Below, one piece after another: positions 33,249 to 42,465 of a stretch of DNA of 64,000 nt. Origin of the DNA: DASQYE01 sp036389315. Its GTDB lineage: Bacteria > Acidobacteriota > Blastocatellia > Pyrinomonadales > Pyrinomonadaceae. The notes under the pieces are model-generated. The model did not search any database. It was not told the DNA's origin and saw nothing but the letters and a program-made list of their open reading frames with translations. Both the position numbers and the translations under genes were made by a program. Each line of letters starts with the position of its first letter. Positions within the stretch are counted from its first letter, which is position 1. The stretch lies in contig DASVQF010000008.1 of the NCBI GenBank assembly GCA_036389315.1, positions 1 to 64,000 of the forward strand. Reading direction: 5' to 3'.

Positions 33249-35723
33249 CTAGACATCGAGGTTCTTCACGTCGAGCGCGTTGTCCTCTATGAACTTCCTG
33301 CGCGGCTCTACGGCATCGCCCATCAGGACTGTGAAAATCTGGTCGGTTTCCACGGCATCATCTATTTTCACCTGCAAGAGCGTACGCTTTTCCGGATTCA
33401 TGGTGGTCTCCCACAACTGTTCCGGGTTCATCTCCCCGAGGCCCTTGTAGCGCTGAATCGTCAGGTCTTTCTTGGCCACGGCCAGCACGCGCTCAAGCAG
33501 CGCCTCACGCGTCTCGATCTGCTCACTTGAGCCATTCTCTCCGGCCACAAAGGGAGCCGCCAGGCGGTCTTCCAACTGCGTGTAAAGCTCTACGGCCTTC
33601 TGAAACTCTACGTAGCTGGCCAGATTCCAGTCAATGCAGACGCTCGCCCCTGAATCGGCCGTGGTCTCTATCTCCCACAGCCCGTGATCCTCGTCCGTCG
33701 AAAGGTCTGTCTCATAGCCTTCATCGGCCAGAAAGCCCTCTATGCGGGCCATCAGGTCGTCGTTCTGGAAGACGCCGCGAAGAGTCGCTCCGTCCTCGCG
33801 CAAAACACCCTCGCGCCCGCCAAAAGCCTCAAGCAGCGTGTTGAGCAGCCTGGCGTCGCCGCCCAGCCTCCGAGCAGCCTTTTCGCAATAGCGCTTGAAT
33901 TCGACCATCTGCTCCAGAGCGCGCGCAAGGTCACGACCCTCTATGACGGAATCCGTGGTGAGGGATTTGACCTTGATGTCGCCGGTCGCCTGCCTCATCA
34001 TGTAGCGCACCATAGACCTTTCGTCCTTGATGTACTCCTCGCGCTTGCCTCGTTTTACCTTGAACAGCGGAGGCTGGGCGATAAAGACATGTCCACGCTC
34101 CACCAGGTCTGGCATCTGGCGATAGAAGAAGGTCAGAAGCAGCGTCCGTATGTGGGAGCCGTCAACGTCGGCGTCCGTCATCAGGATGATCTTGTGATAA
34201 CGCAGCCTGCCGAGGTCGAAATCGTCCTTCCCGATGCCGGTTCCGAGAGCGGTAATCAGCGTTTTGATCTCGCCATGACCGAGCATCTTGTCGAAGCGGG
34301 CCTTCTCGACGTTCAAGATTTTACCTTTTAAGGGCAGAATGGCCTGATTCTTCCGGTCGCGCCCCTGTTTGGCCGAGCCGCCAGCGGAATCTCCTTCTAC
34401 AATGTAAATCTCGCACAGGGCGGGGTCGCGTTCCTGGCAATCGGCCAGCTTTCCGGGAAGCATGGTCGAGCCAATCGCGCCCTTGCGGACGATCTCGCGG
34501 GCCTTTCGGGCAGCCTCGCGTGCGCGCGCGGCGTCAACGGCCTTTCCGACGATCTTGCGGGCCACGGTCGGGTTCTGCTCAAAATACTCGGTCAAGCGTT
34601 CGTTCAGGAACGATTCCACAGCGCCCTTAACGTCGGAATTGAGCTTGCCTTTGGTCTGCCCCTCGAACTGCGGCTGCGGCAGCTTGACAGAGATGACGGC
34701 CACTAAACCTTCGCGCACGTCGTCGCCCGAGAGCGAGCCTTTGAAGTTTTTGGCCAGCCCGGAGCTTTGCGCGTAGGCGTTGACGGTGCGCGTAAACGCC
34801 GAGCGAAAGCCAGAGAGGTGCGTGCCGCCGTCTACCGTGTTGATATTGTTGGCGAAGGAATAGACCTTCTCGTCATAGCCGTCGTTGTACTGTATGGCGA
34901 CCTCTATGGAGAGCGTGTCACTCGCGCGCTCGAAATAGAGCGGCTTATCGTGCAGCACAGTCTTGTTCTTGTTCAGATGCTTGACGAACTCGGCGATTCC
35001 GCCCTTGTAATAGAACTCGTGAGAGCGCTCAGTCTCTTCCCTCTCATCACGAATGGTTATGCGAATGCCCTTGTTGAGAAAAGCCTTTTCGCGCAGGCGC
35101 TCTGACAGTTTGTCGAAGCTGAAAACGGTGGTGTCGAAAATCTCCGTATCGGGCTTGAAAGTAATCTTCGTGCCGCGCTTACGCGTCTTTCCGGTCTGCT
35201 CAAGCTTAGAGACCGGGATGCCGCGCTCGTACTCCTGCTCGTAGGTCTTGCCGTCGCGCCAAATCTCTAAGCGAAGCGTTTCCGAAAGAAAGTTGACGCA
35301 GGAGACGCCTACGCCGTGCAATCCGCCGGAAACCTTGTAGGCGTTGGAATCGAACTTGCCGCCGGCGTGCAGCTTGGTCATCACGACTTCGGCCGCGCTC
35401 TTCTTCTCCTGCTTATGGTAATCGACGGGGATGCCGCGACCGTTATCGACGACCGTGATCGAATTGTCCAGGTGGATCGCGACTTCGACCGTGTCGCAGT
35501 AACCGGCCAGGGCTTCGTCAATCGAATTATCTACAACTTCATAGACCAGGTGATGCAGGCCCAGGTCGCCGGTCGAGCCGATGTACATCGCAGGGCGCTT
35601 GCGCACAGCGTCGCGTCCTTCGAGCACGGTGATCGAGCTTGAATCGTAGGCCATATTTTTCTTCTTTGATAAGGTTGATGTTGCTGTTACCAAAACAGTC
35701 TCCTCTTCGTAAATGCCGCTCAT
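33249..35723 (-). CDS. gyrB: DNA gyrase subunit B
   Basis: This 824-aa type II topoisomerase ATPase subunit introduces negative supercoils with GyrA. It has GHKL ATPase features (VLEGRDAVRKRPAMYIGSTG, DNSIDEALAGY, DNGRGIPVD), the transducer domain and the TOPRIM segment EGDSAGGSAKQGRDRK with DADVDGSHIRTL. The C-terminal PEQLWETTMNPE motif is intact. An N-terminal extension of 23 residues precedes MAYDSSS, so the true start may be internal (35654). It begins 15 bp after recF ends. Confidence 0.95.
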   Translation of the reverse strand: MSGIYEEETVLVTATSTLSKKKNMAYDSSSITVLEGRDAVRKRPAMYIGSTGDLGLHHLVYEVVDNSIDEALAGYCDTVEVAIHLDNSITVVDNGRGIPVDYHKQEKKSAAEVVMTKLHAGGKFDSNAYKVSGGLHGVGVSCVNFLSETLRLEIWRDGKTYEQEYERGIPVSKLEQTGKTRKRGTKITFKPDTEIFDTTVFSFDKLSERLREKAFLNKGIRITIRDEREETERSHEFYYKGGIAEFVKHLNKNKTVLHDKPLYFERASDTLSIEVAIQYNDGYDEKVYSFANNINTVDGGTHLSGFRSAFTRTVNAYAQSSGLAKNFKGSLSGDDVREGLVAVISVKLPQPQFEGQTKGKLNSDVKGAVESFLNERLTEYFEQNPTVARKIVGKAVDAARAREAARKAREIVRKGAIGSTMLPGKLADCQERDPALCEIYIVEGDSAGGSAKQGRDRKNQAILPLKGKILNVEKARFDKMLGHGEIKTLITALGTGIGKDDFDLGRLRYHKIILMTDADVDGSHIRTLLLTFFYRQMPDLVERGHVFIAQPPLFKVKRGKREEYIKDERSMVRYMMRQATGDIKVKSLTTDSVIEGRDLARALEQMVEFKRYCEKAARRLGGDARLLNTLLEAFGGREGVLREDGATLRGVFQNDDLMARIEGFLADEGYETDLSTDEDHGLWEIETTADSGASVCIDWNLASYVEFQKAVELYTQLEDRLAAPFVAGENGSSEQIETREALLERVLAVAKKDLTIQRYKGLGEMNPEQLWETTMNPEKRTLLQVKIDDAVETDQIFTVLMGDAVEPRRKFIEDNALDVKNLDV

Positions 35724-35738
35724 TAAAAAATCCCTAAT

Positions 35739-36875
35739 TTAGATGCCGTCAGTGGCGCTTACGCTTGATGGCAGGGCTTCGGTTTTGACCATCCCGTCCC
35801 ACACCTCGTAAACATTTGCGCGCGCGACGAACTGCTCGACGAGGCTCTCCTTAGAGGTCGTGATAAAGGTCTGAGTGCGCCCATCGAGATATTCCAACAA
35901 GAACTTTATGCGCTTTCCGTCCAGTTCCGCATCCACATCGTCTATGAGGAAAAGTGGATACTCGTTGTGCCATGAATAATACACCGAAATCGCTGCTAAG
36001 TCAAGTATTATCAACGCGCTACGCTGCTGGCCGGAGCTTCCGAAGGCCCGCATGTCTCGTCCGTCAAACAGTATCTCAAGCTCATCCCTGTGAGGCCCTA
36101 TGAGGGAGTAACCGGCGGCCAGCTCGGCCGTCAGACGCAGGTTGAGGCGGTCGGCAATGAGCGCCTCGTAACCGTTCAAATCCCCTTTGCCTTCGAGCGA
36201 CGAGACGTAACGAATTGTGATGTCCTCGCGCCCGAAGAGACGACGCTCAAGCACCTTTCTCAGCCGTTCCACGTAGTCCGCGCGAGCGCGATGAATCTCT
36301 GCGCTCAGCGTGATAAGCTGCTCGTTCCAGGGCGCGAGGATTTCCGCGACCTGCGCGCCTGTCATCTCCGATTCCGAAGCGTCTTGCAGGAGCCGGTTCT
36401 TCTGCTTGATGACGCGGTTGTAATCGGCCAGGGTCTGAACGTAAGCCGGATGCAGCGAGACTACGCCGCGATCCAGGAACTTGCGGCGAGCGTCGGGCAG
36501 GCCGCGCACTATGTCCAGTTCGTCCGCCGTAAAGGCTACAGCGTGAAGCTGCCCGAGGTAGCGTGCGACGGCCTCGCGCTTACCGTTGACGGAAATCGCT
36601 TTCGTCTTGCCCTGGATTGTCACCTGCAAGTCGCGATGAACTTCGCGCGTGCGCCCCACACGACCACGCACGACGGCCAGGTCTTCGCCGAACTTGACGG
36701 CTTCATGCGGACGCTGCGTGCGAAAGGATTTGGTAGTGGCGAGAAGGTAGATGGCTTCGAGCCAGTTGGTCTTCCCCTGGCCGTTATCGCCGTAGATGAT
36801 ATTGAGCCCCGAGCCCCAGGAGACTTTGCCGCTCAAATTCCTGAAATTATGAGCCTCAAGCGTTTCGAGCAGCAT
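35739..36875 (-). CDS. recF: DNA replication/repair protein RecF
   Basis: The 378-aa SMC-like ATPase loads RecA at single-stranded gaps. It has the N-terminal LEAHNFRNL signature, P-loop GDNGQGKTN at 29-37, and the C-terminal GSSGQQRSALI and LFLIDDVDAELD (ABC signature and Walker B). It forms a two-gene unit with gyrB. In the ancestral order it would follow dnaN directly, but here a plus-strand gene intervenes. Confidence 0.95.
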   Translation of the reverse strand: MLLETLEAHNFRNLSGKVSWGSGLNIIYGDNGQGKTNWLEAIYLLATTKSFRTQRPHEAVKFGEDLAVVRGRVGRTREVHRDLQVTIQGKTKAISVNGKREAVARYLGQLHAVAFTADELDIVRGLPDARRKFLDRGVVSLHPAYVQTLADYNRVIKQKNRLLQDASESEMTGAQVAEILAPWNEQLITLSAEIHRARADYVERLRKVLERRLFGREDITIRYVSSLEGKGDLNGYEALIADRLNLRLTAELAAGYSLIGPHRDELEILFDGRDMRAFGSSGQQRSALIILDLAAISVYYSWHNEYPLFLIDDVDAELDGKRIKFLLEYLDGRTQTFITTSKESLVEQFVARANVYEVWDGMVKTEALPSSVSATDGI

Positions 36876-37030
36876 GTGGCGATTTTAGCATACGGCAAGC
36901 CTTGCTCTCACAGATTTTCGCCAGGCTAAGCGTTTTGATAGAATTTCCCTTCCGGCAGATAGCTGTCTTCAGAATAGATGAACGAGACTCCCCACAGGAT
37001 TTAAGCTAAAATTTTTTGAAGTAGGCACAG

Positions 37031-38680
37031 ATGAGAAAAGTAGTGACGGCGATTAAATTGGTTTTGATAATCGGCTTGATGTGTCTTTACCTCATCGGCT
37101 TGAATGTTGGGAGCGCAAGCGACAACTCAAGCAGTAACGTTGAAGGGCAGGTGACATACTCGAAGGACATCGCGCCGATATTGAATAAAAACTGTGTGAC
37201 CTGTCATCGTCCCGGCAACATCGCGCCGATGTCGCTCATGACCTATAAGGATATTCAGCCGTGGGCTCGGTGGATTAGAGAAAAAGTTGTTGCCCGCGAA
37301 ATGCCTCCGTGGCATGCAGACCCACGTTACGGCGAGTTTGCAAACGCGCGCCTGCTCAGCCAGCTAGAGATTGATAAGATCGTCGCATGGGTCAATCAGG
37401 GAGCCAGGGAAGGAGACCCGAAAGACCTCCCGCCCGCGCCTCAGTTTCCCGCCAAGTGGGGGATCGGACAGCCTGACGTAGTGTTGACGATGCCGGATGA
37501 TGCCTCGCTCGGCACTGAAGGCGTGGACAAGTACCTCTACTTCAGAGTTCCGACCAGCTTCAAAGAGGACAGGTGGATTCAGGCAGTGGAATTCCGCCCC
37601 GGCAATCCTAAGGTCGTCCACCACGCAGTCGCTTTCATAGAGCCTCCGGATAAAACCATGTTCCAGCAGGGGCCTTCTTCTATCGAATTGATGGACGGCA
37701 CGATCACGCGCGTCAAGCCTGACGCGCCCGTAGTCAACGACGGTTGCCGTGTCGAAAATAGCGGCACCGGAGGCAATAACGATAGCGAGATTCTCTCCGT
37801 CTATGCTCCCGGCAGAGAGCCTGACGTATGGCCCACGGGGACAGCCAAAAGGATTCCCGCCGGCTCGAACATAATTTTTCAGATGCATTATTCAAAACCG
37901 CCTGGGCAGGCGGAGAAAGATCGCACGACTATAGCCCTGACTTTTGCTAAAGCGCCCGTGGAGCGAATGGTGGGGACTCGCAGCATTAGCAACTCTCTGT
38001 TCCTGATTCCACCGGGCGCGGATAATCACGAGGTCACGGCTTGCTGGACATTTCAGCGTGACATACAGGTGCTCAGCTTTATGCCGCACATGCATATTCG
38101 CGGCAAGGACATGAAGTACGAGGTCATCTATCCGGACGGGCGACGAGAGACGTTGCTATCTGTACCGCGCTACGTTTTCCACTGGCAGACGCTATACACA
38201 CTGAAAAGGCCGCTCGCAATTCCGGGAGGCACGAAGTTCATCGTCACAGCCCATTTCAATAACTCTTCGATGAACATGCACAACCCGGACGCGACGAAAG
38301 CCATCCGTCACGGCAGCTCGACTTATGACGAGATGATGATCGGCTTCGTCAACTACACGGTTCCAAAACCGTTGGAGCAGGTGATAGTAAAGCTCGACCC
38401 GCAAGTCTTAGACCGCTACGTCGGCCGTTACCAACTCGCCCCGGACGCCGAGTTGGAAGTGTCCAGAAGCGGCAATCGCCTTTTCGTCAAATCCCAGGGC
38501 AAGAGCATAGAAATCTTCCCCCTCTCGGAAACCACATTCTTCTCCAAAGACGTAGACTCACAGATCACTTTTATAAAAAACGATAAAGGTGAGGTGACGG
38601 AATTCATCGTCACCCTGTTCGACCAGATGGTCAGACTCAAGCGGATAAACAGGCCGCCCTCTACGGGCAAAGCCCAGTAG
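37031..38680 (+). CDS. exported c-type cytochrome fused to copper type II monooxygenase-like domain and DUF3471-like tail
   Basis: The 549-aa product has an N-terminal signal anchor (KLVLIIGLMCLYLIGL). A heme site NCVTCHRPGNIAPMS at 55-69 is followed by EMPPWH. A PHM/DBH-type copper-monooxygenase fold follows at about 150-455, with HHAVAF, FQMHYSKP and the PHMHIRGKDMKYE His-X-His motif. Residues 460-545 (DRYVGRYQLAPDAELEV and following) match a DUF3471-type beta domain. It is oriented against its neighbours recF and dnaN and interrupts the usual dnaA-dnaN-recF-gyrB order. Confidence 0.82.
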   Translation: MRKVVTAIKLVLIIGLMCLYLIGLNVGSASDNSSSNVEGQVTYSKDIAPILNKNCVTCHRPGNIAPMSLMTYKDIQPWARWIREKVVAREMPPWHADPRYGEFANARLLSQLEIDKIVAWVNQGAREGDPKDLPPAPQFPAKWGIGQPDVVLTMPDDASLGTEGVDKYLYFRVPTSFKEDRWIQAVEFRPGNPKVVHHAVAFIEPPDKTMFQQGPSSIELMDGTITRVKPDAPVVNDGCRVENSGTGGNNDSEILSVYAPGREPDVWPTGTAKRIPAGSNIIFQMHYSKPPGQAEKDRTTIALTFAKAPVERMVGTRSISNSLFLIPPGADNHEVTACWTFQRDIQVLSFMPHMHIRGKDMKYEVIYPDGRRETLLSVPRYVFHWQTLYTLKRPLAIPGGTKFIVTAHFNNSSMNMHNPDATKAIRHGSSTYDEMMIGFVNYTVPKPLEQVIVKLDPQVLDRYVGRYQLAPDAELEVSRSGNRLFVKSQGKSIEIFPLSETTFFSKDVDSQITFIKNDKGEVTEFIVTLFDQMVRLKRINRPPSTGKAQ

Positions 38681-38692
38681 ATTGTGCGTCAA

Positions 38693-38731
38693 AAAAAGCG
38701 TCTCTGCTCGTTCCGCACAGAGACGCTTTTT
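38693..38731. terminator. bidirectional terminator between cytochrome gene and dnaN
   Basis: AAAAAGCGTCTCTG (38693-38706) and CAGAGACGCTTTTT (38718-38731) form a 14-bp stem ending in A5/T5, so it terminates in both directions between convergent genes. Confidence 0.85.
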
Positions 38732-38764
38732 CGTCAGGTTAAATTTTCAGGCTATCTCGCCGGC

Positions 38765-39877
38765 TCAAATTCTCATCGGCATCACGACGTATTTGTATTC
38801 GTAGTCGGGATTGCTCGTCGGACGCAGTTGCGCCTGCGAGTTGCCGTCCTTGAATTCAAAGGCGATCTCGCCTTCGCCGATGACGTTGAGGAAATCCTGT
38901 AGGTACTGGGCGTTGAAGCCTATCTCGACCACGTCGCCGTTGTAGTCTGTGGCAACAGTTTCGCGCGCCTCGCCTTCCTCGGCGTTCTGCGAGCTGATCT
39001 GTAGCTGGTTCGGGGCCAGATGAAAACGTATGGCGTGCGAGCGGTCGTCCGCCATCAGGGCTACACGGCGAATGGCTTGGTTCAAAGAGACGTTGTCGAA
39101 GACTACTGACTTGTCGTTGCTCTTCGGCATGACCATCTCGTAATTGGGAAACTGGCCGGAGAGCATGCGAGAGATCAAGAGACGCGGGCCGACCTCGAAG
39201 TAGATGTGGTTCTCGTCCGCGCCCAAACTTATCTCGCCTTCGTAATTGGCCGTCAGCTTGGTCAGCTCTGCCAGCGTCTTACGGGGTATAAGCGCGTCTA
39301 TTGCCTCCCTGGACGCGTTTTTTCCCAAATCCTGACGTGCGACATAGGCCAGGCGGTGTCCGTCGGTTGTAACCATCTTTGCGCCCGATTTGTCGAGGAT
39401 GAATTTCGCGCCCGAAAGCGTGTAACGCGACTCCTCCTGCGTGATGGCAAAAATGGTGCGGTCAATGAAGGATTTGAAAACGTCTGCCGGAAGTTTGGTC
39501 GGCGCGGATTTGAAGCTGGGCACTTCTGGGAAAGCTTCTCGGGCCACGCCGGCGATCTTCGAGCGGAAGTTCTCGCACTCGACCGTCACCCAGTCGTTTT
39601 CCTCCTTACGGAAGCGAACGGTCGCGTCCGGCAGCAGACGCGAGATGTCGAAAAGCTTGCGCGCCTGGACGCACATCGAGCCGGGCTTGCCTATCTCGGC
39701 CTCCGTCTCGCAGCGAATCGTGACATCCAGGTCTGTGCCGATCAGGCGGATGGTATTCTCGCCGACCGATTCGATGAGGATGTTCGAGAGGACGGGGATG
39801 GTGTTTTTCTTCTCGACGATACCTTGAACGAAACCTAGCTCTTTCTGTAGAGCGTTCTTGCTGATGCTGAACTCCAT
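38765..39877 (-). CDS. dnaN: DNA polymerase III beta sliding clamp
   Basis: The 370-aa clamp has the three-domain DnaN pattern: MEFSISKNALQKELGFVQGIVEKKNTIPVLSNILIE split across two segments at the N-terminus, the central FAITQEESRYTLSGAKFIL and the C-terminal YKYVVMPMRI. It tethers the replicative polymerase. Its start faces the origin region. Confidence 0.95.
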   Translation of the reverse strand: MEFSISKNALQKELGFVQGIVEKKNTIPVLSNILIESVGENTIRLIGTDLDVTIRCETEAEIGKPGSMCVQARKLFDISRLLPDATVRFRKEENDWVTVECENFRSKIAGVAREAFPEVPSFKSAPTKLPADVFKSFIDRTIFAITQEESRYTLSGAKFILDKSGAKMVTTDGHRLAYVARQDLGKNASREAIDALIPRKTLAELTKLTANYEGEISLGADENHIYFEVGPRLLISRMLSGQFPNYEMVMPKSNDKSVVFDNVSLNQAIRRVALMADDRSHAIRFHLAPNQLQISSQNAEEGEARETVATDYNGDVVEIGFNAQYLQDFLNVIGEGEIAFEFKDGNSQAQLRPTSNPDYEYKYVVMPMRI

Positions 39878-39960
39878 TTAGAAAACTCCTCTTAAGCGAA
39901 TAATGGCTGATCCAACTTTCGGATATTTATACAACACTTAAAGCCGCGCGCCTTTTACTA

Positions 39961-40310
39961 TCAATACTAATTAAATACTATGTATATATATATAGTAGTA
40001 GTAGTAGGGCCTGTGGAAATGTGGAAAAGTCACTTTATTGTTGACAGCAAAGGAATTGTTTTCCACAGGGGTTGTGGAAATCGCTGTGGAAAACCGAGCG
40101 CGCCTGTGGAAAAGTTTTCCATTTTAAAAGTTTTCCACATTTCCACAGCCCCAATTATTGCAATGCCTGTGGAAATGTGGAAAACTCGAAGTTAAATATT
40201 ATGTCCAAAGAGCTTAACCGAAAACCGTACTGTGGAAAACTTTTGACCCCGAAAATGGGCTAACTACTTGCAAAGATTGTCCATAAGGTCGCTCACGACC
40301 CTGTGGAAAT
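39961..40310. other. chromosomal replication origin (oriC)
   Basis: The dnaN-dnaA intergenic region contains eleven 9-mers of the type TTTTCCACA or ATTTCCACA in both orientations: 40012, 40020, 40059, 40073, 40085, 40105, 40131, 40139, 40168, 40176 and 40231, with another inside the dnaA 3' end at 40302. Several are abutting pairs sharing one base. To the left lies an AT-only stretch (39966-39994) suitable for unwinding. Box sequence, density and position between dnaA and dnaN identify a bacterial oriC. Confidence 0.93.
39993..40028 (-). other. basal unwinding system: DnaA-trios, GC tract and tandem DnaA boxes
   Basis: Five consecutive TAG triplets occupy 39993-40007. They are followed by GGGCC and two overlapping DnaA boxes (TGTGGAAAT 40012-40020 and TGTGGAAAA 40020-40028). 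Read on the minus strand the order is box, box, GC tract, repeated CTA, then AT-rich DNA. That is the arrangement of the Bacillus subtilis basal origin unwinding system, in which DnaA filaments extend from double boxes onto the trio strand. The dnaA-proximal orientation is also the same. Confidence 0.88.
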
Positions 40311-41712
40311 TTTGATCCTTCAAAACAAGGGCTTCGATCTTCTCTACGGAGTGAATGACGGTCGTGTGATGCTTGCCGCCGAACTCTCTTCCGATCTCCG
40401 GGAAGCTATGTTTGGTGAGCCGCTTGCACAGGTACATGGCGACCTGGCGGGGCACGGCGATCTGCCTGGTGTTGCTCTTGGAAGTTAGCTCGTCAACGCG
40501 GAGGCGATAGTGTGCCGCGACGGCCTGCTGAATCTGGTCTATGGTGATTCCGGCCGGTTGATCGTCTTCGGCTATGTTGCGGATGGCGTCCTGGGCTAGC
40601 ATCTTGGAGATAGGCAGCCCGCGCAGGGATGAGATGGCTACAAGGCGCACGAGCGAGCCTTCCAACTCGCGTATATTGCTCTTCACCTTACTGGCTATGA
40701 AGAAGGCCACGTCGTCCGGCAGTTGAACGCCGTCCAGGTCTGCTTTACGTTTGAGAATAGCCACTTTCGTTTCAAGGTCTGGAGGCTCCATGTCCGCGAT
40801 CAATCCCCACTCGAAGCGCGAATGCAGACGCTCTTCCAAAGTGGGTATCTCGCGGGGCGGGCAGTCCGAGGTGATGACTATCTGCTTCTGGCCGTCGTAG
40901 AGAGCGTTGAAAGTATGGAAAAACTCTTCCTGCGTGCGCTCTTTGCCGGCCATAAACTGTATGTCGTCCATCAAGAGCACATCTATCGAGCGATATTTTT
41001 CACGAAAAGTCTGCGCCTTGTCGTAGCGAATGGCGTTAATCAGCTCGTTCATGAACTTTTCCGCCGAGATGTAGGAGAGGCGCAGATGACGGTTGCGCTC
41101 CTTAATGGCATGGCCTGCGGCGTGCATCAGGTGAGTTTTCCCTAAGCCCACCCCGCCGTAAATGTAGAGCGGATTGTAGGTTTTGCCCGGCGCTTCGGCA
41201 ACGGCCAAAGAGGCTGCATGAGCAAACTGATTGCAGGAACCGACGACGAAAGTCTGAAAAGTATATTTGGGATTAAGCGACAGCTCTATCGGCTCTATGT
41301 CAACAAAGGTCGTCGGAGCGGGAGTCAGGCCGTCGGATTCGGCCGCTTCCAGAAGCGTAAAGAGGCTTTTGCTCTTGCCGTTACCCGTGGCCGTCTCCGG
41401 CAGGCTATAGCTGCCCGCGTCTCGACTCTCTTCCAAGCTGTCACGGGTCTCTTCCTCTTCAACCATCCAGTCCACGTGATATTCGGCCAGGTTCAGCTCT
41501 TCCAGCGACTCGCCCAGGACTTCCGAGTAGTTGGAGCTGACCCAATCCTTGACCACCTGGTTCGGGGCGCGCAGGTGTAGAACCTGCTCAGAATCATCGC
41601 AGCCCTCGAACTGTATGGGGCGAAACCACGTCTCAAAACTCTGGCGGTTGAGCCGCTTTTCGACGGCGTGAAGAATATCGCTCCAGAGCCGATTCTCGAT
41701 CATAGTACTCAT
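40264..41712 (-). CDS. dnaA: chromosomal replication initiator DnaA
   Basis: The 482-aa initiator has domain I (residues 5-90, with FETWFRPIQFEG), a long acidic Ser/Glu linker (95-145), an AAA+ domain with GGVGLGKTHLMHA and LLMDDIQFMAGKERTQEEFF, and a C-terminal helix-turn-helix with REFGGKHHTTVIHS, the DnaA-box binding loop. The conserved DnaA signature is intact, consistent with the many boxes next to it. Confidence 0.97.
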   Translation of the reverse strand: MSTMIENRLWSDILHAVEKRLNRQSFETWFRPIQFEGCDDSEQVLHLRAPNQVVKDWVSSNYSEVLGESLEELNLAEYHVDWMVEEEETRDSLEESRDAGSYSLPETATGNGKSKSLFTLLEAAESDGLTPAPTTFVDIEPIELSLNPKYTFQTFVVGSCNQFAHAASLAVAEAPGKTYNPLYIYGGVGLGKTHLMHAAGHAIKERNRHLRLSYISAEKFMNELINAIRYDKAQTFREKYRSIDVLLMDDIQFMAGKERTQEEFFHTFNALYDGQKQIVITSDCPPREIPTLEERLHSRFEWGLIADMEPPDLETKVAILKRKADLDGVQLPDDVAFFIASKVKSNIRELEGSLVRLVAISSLRGLPISKMLAQDAIRNIAEDDQPAGITIDQIQQAVAAHYRLRVDELTSKSNTRQIAVPRQVAMYLCKRLTKHSFPEIGREFGGKHHTTVIHSVEKIEALVLKDQNFHRVVSDLMDNLCK

Positions 41713-41883
41713 GTCTTATCCGTCCTGTCTCATTAAAGACTCTTCACGTTGCGACCCACGAAGATCGTCGCAAAACGATACAGGTACTTCGCTTTCTTCT
41801 TTTCAAGCTATTCCTTGAGTGACACGGCGGAAGGTATTGTAAATGCACCCTCTTGGTCACTTTTTCACCCCTCGTCCCGAAAG

Positions 41884-41960
41884 TTTTCCACAAGGTTTTC
41901 CACAGGGCTGTGGAAAACTCGGGTATACTTAAAGTAAAGCTTTAAGTATTTATTTATCAA
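41884..41960 (-). promoter_or_regulatory. dnaA promoter region with three DnaA boxes
   Basis: On the minus strand TTGATA (41960-41955) and TACTTT (41936-41931), 18 bp apart, form a plausible promoter about 220 bp ahead of dnaA. An 8-bp inverted repeat ACTTAAAG/CTTTAAGT (41927-41947) overlaps it. Three boxes (41884-41892, 41896-41904, 41909-41917) lie just downstream, fitting autoregulation by DnaA. The remaining divergent space, 41713-42300, contains no gene I can support. Confidence 0.6.
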
Positions 41961-42237
41961 CTACTTACGGGTTCAAAGAGGCGTCGAAACGGGGCGGAGA
42001 CTAGCATAATATGAGCCGAGAAGCAAGGGAAATCCACAGGCTCGAAGAATATTTTTTCGTGCCCCTGCGGAACCCTATTTTTACCTGGATTTTTCAATTC
42101 TGTAACATGGCCGCAATCGGCTCGTTGAATGGTTTTAGGACAGGTCGGTCTGGTCAAATTGGTAGGCGGTCTACGCCGCAGCGCCTCTCTCCCGGTAAGA
42201 AAATAGCCTTTGGGGACGCCTTACGGGCCTGCTTTTC

Positions 42238-42267
42238 TTGACATAATGCCGGAGGCGCAGTTAGTCT
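42238..42267 (+). promoter_or_regulatory. candidate promoter of rpmH-rnpA operon
   Basis: A perfect TTGACA at 42238-42243 is followed after 18 bp by TAGTCT (42262-42267). It stands about 30 bp ahead of the rpmH start, with GGAG at 42285-42288 between. A weak hairpin (CCCGGTAAG near 42191 with CTTACGGG near 42220) lies upstream of it. Confidence 0.6.
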
Positions 42268-42300
42268 TACACTTTTGATTTGACCGGAGAATAATTGACT

Positions 42301-42447
42301 ATGTCGAAGCGCACATTTCAACCTAACAATCGTCGCCGGGCCAAGACGCATGGCTTTCGCGCGCGCATGGCGACAAAGAACGGCCGGCTGGTACTGAAGC
42401 GTCGCCGCGCTAAGGGGCGCAAGCGCCTCACGCCTTCGCACTACTAG
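42301..42447 (+). CDS. rpmH: 50S ribosomal protein L34
   Basis: This 48-aa, highly basic protein reads MSKRTFQPNNRRRAKTHGFR and continues to the family-typical RARMATKNGRLVLKRRRAKG and KRLTPSHY. It is the full family length. It starts the conserved rpmH-rnpA-yidD-yidC-jag-mnmE-mnmG run diverging from dnaA. Confidence 0.97.
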   Translation: MSKRTFQPNNRRRAKTHGFRARMATKNGRLVLKRRRAKGRKRLTPSHY

Positions 42448-42465
42448 AGACCGCCCCTAGGCCGC

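Noticed and set aside
42150..42190. Possible tRNA (GGTCTGGTCAAATTGGTAGG)
   Set aside because: It resembles a D arm, but no anticodon or T arm can be folded downstream.
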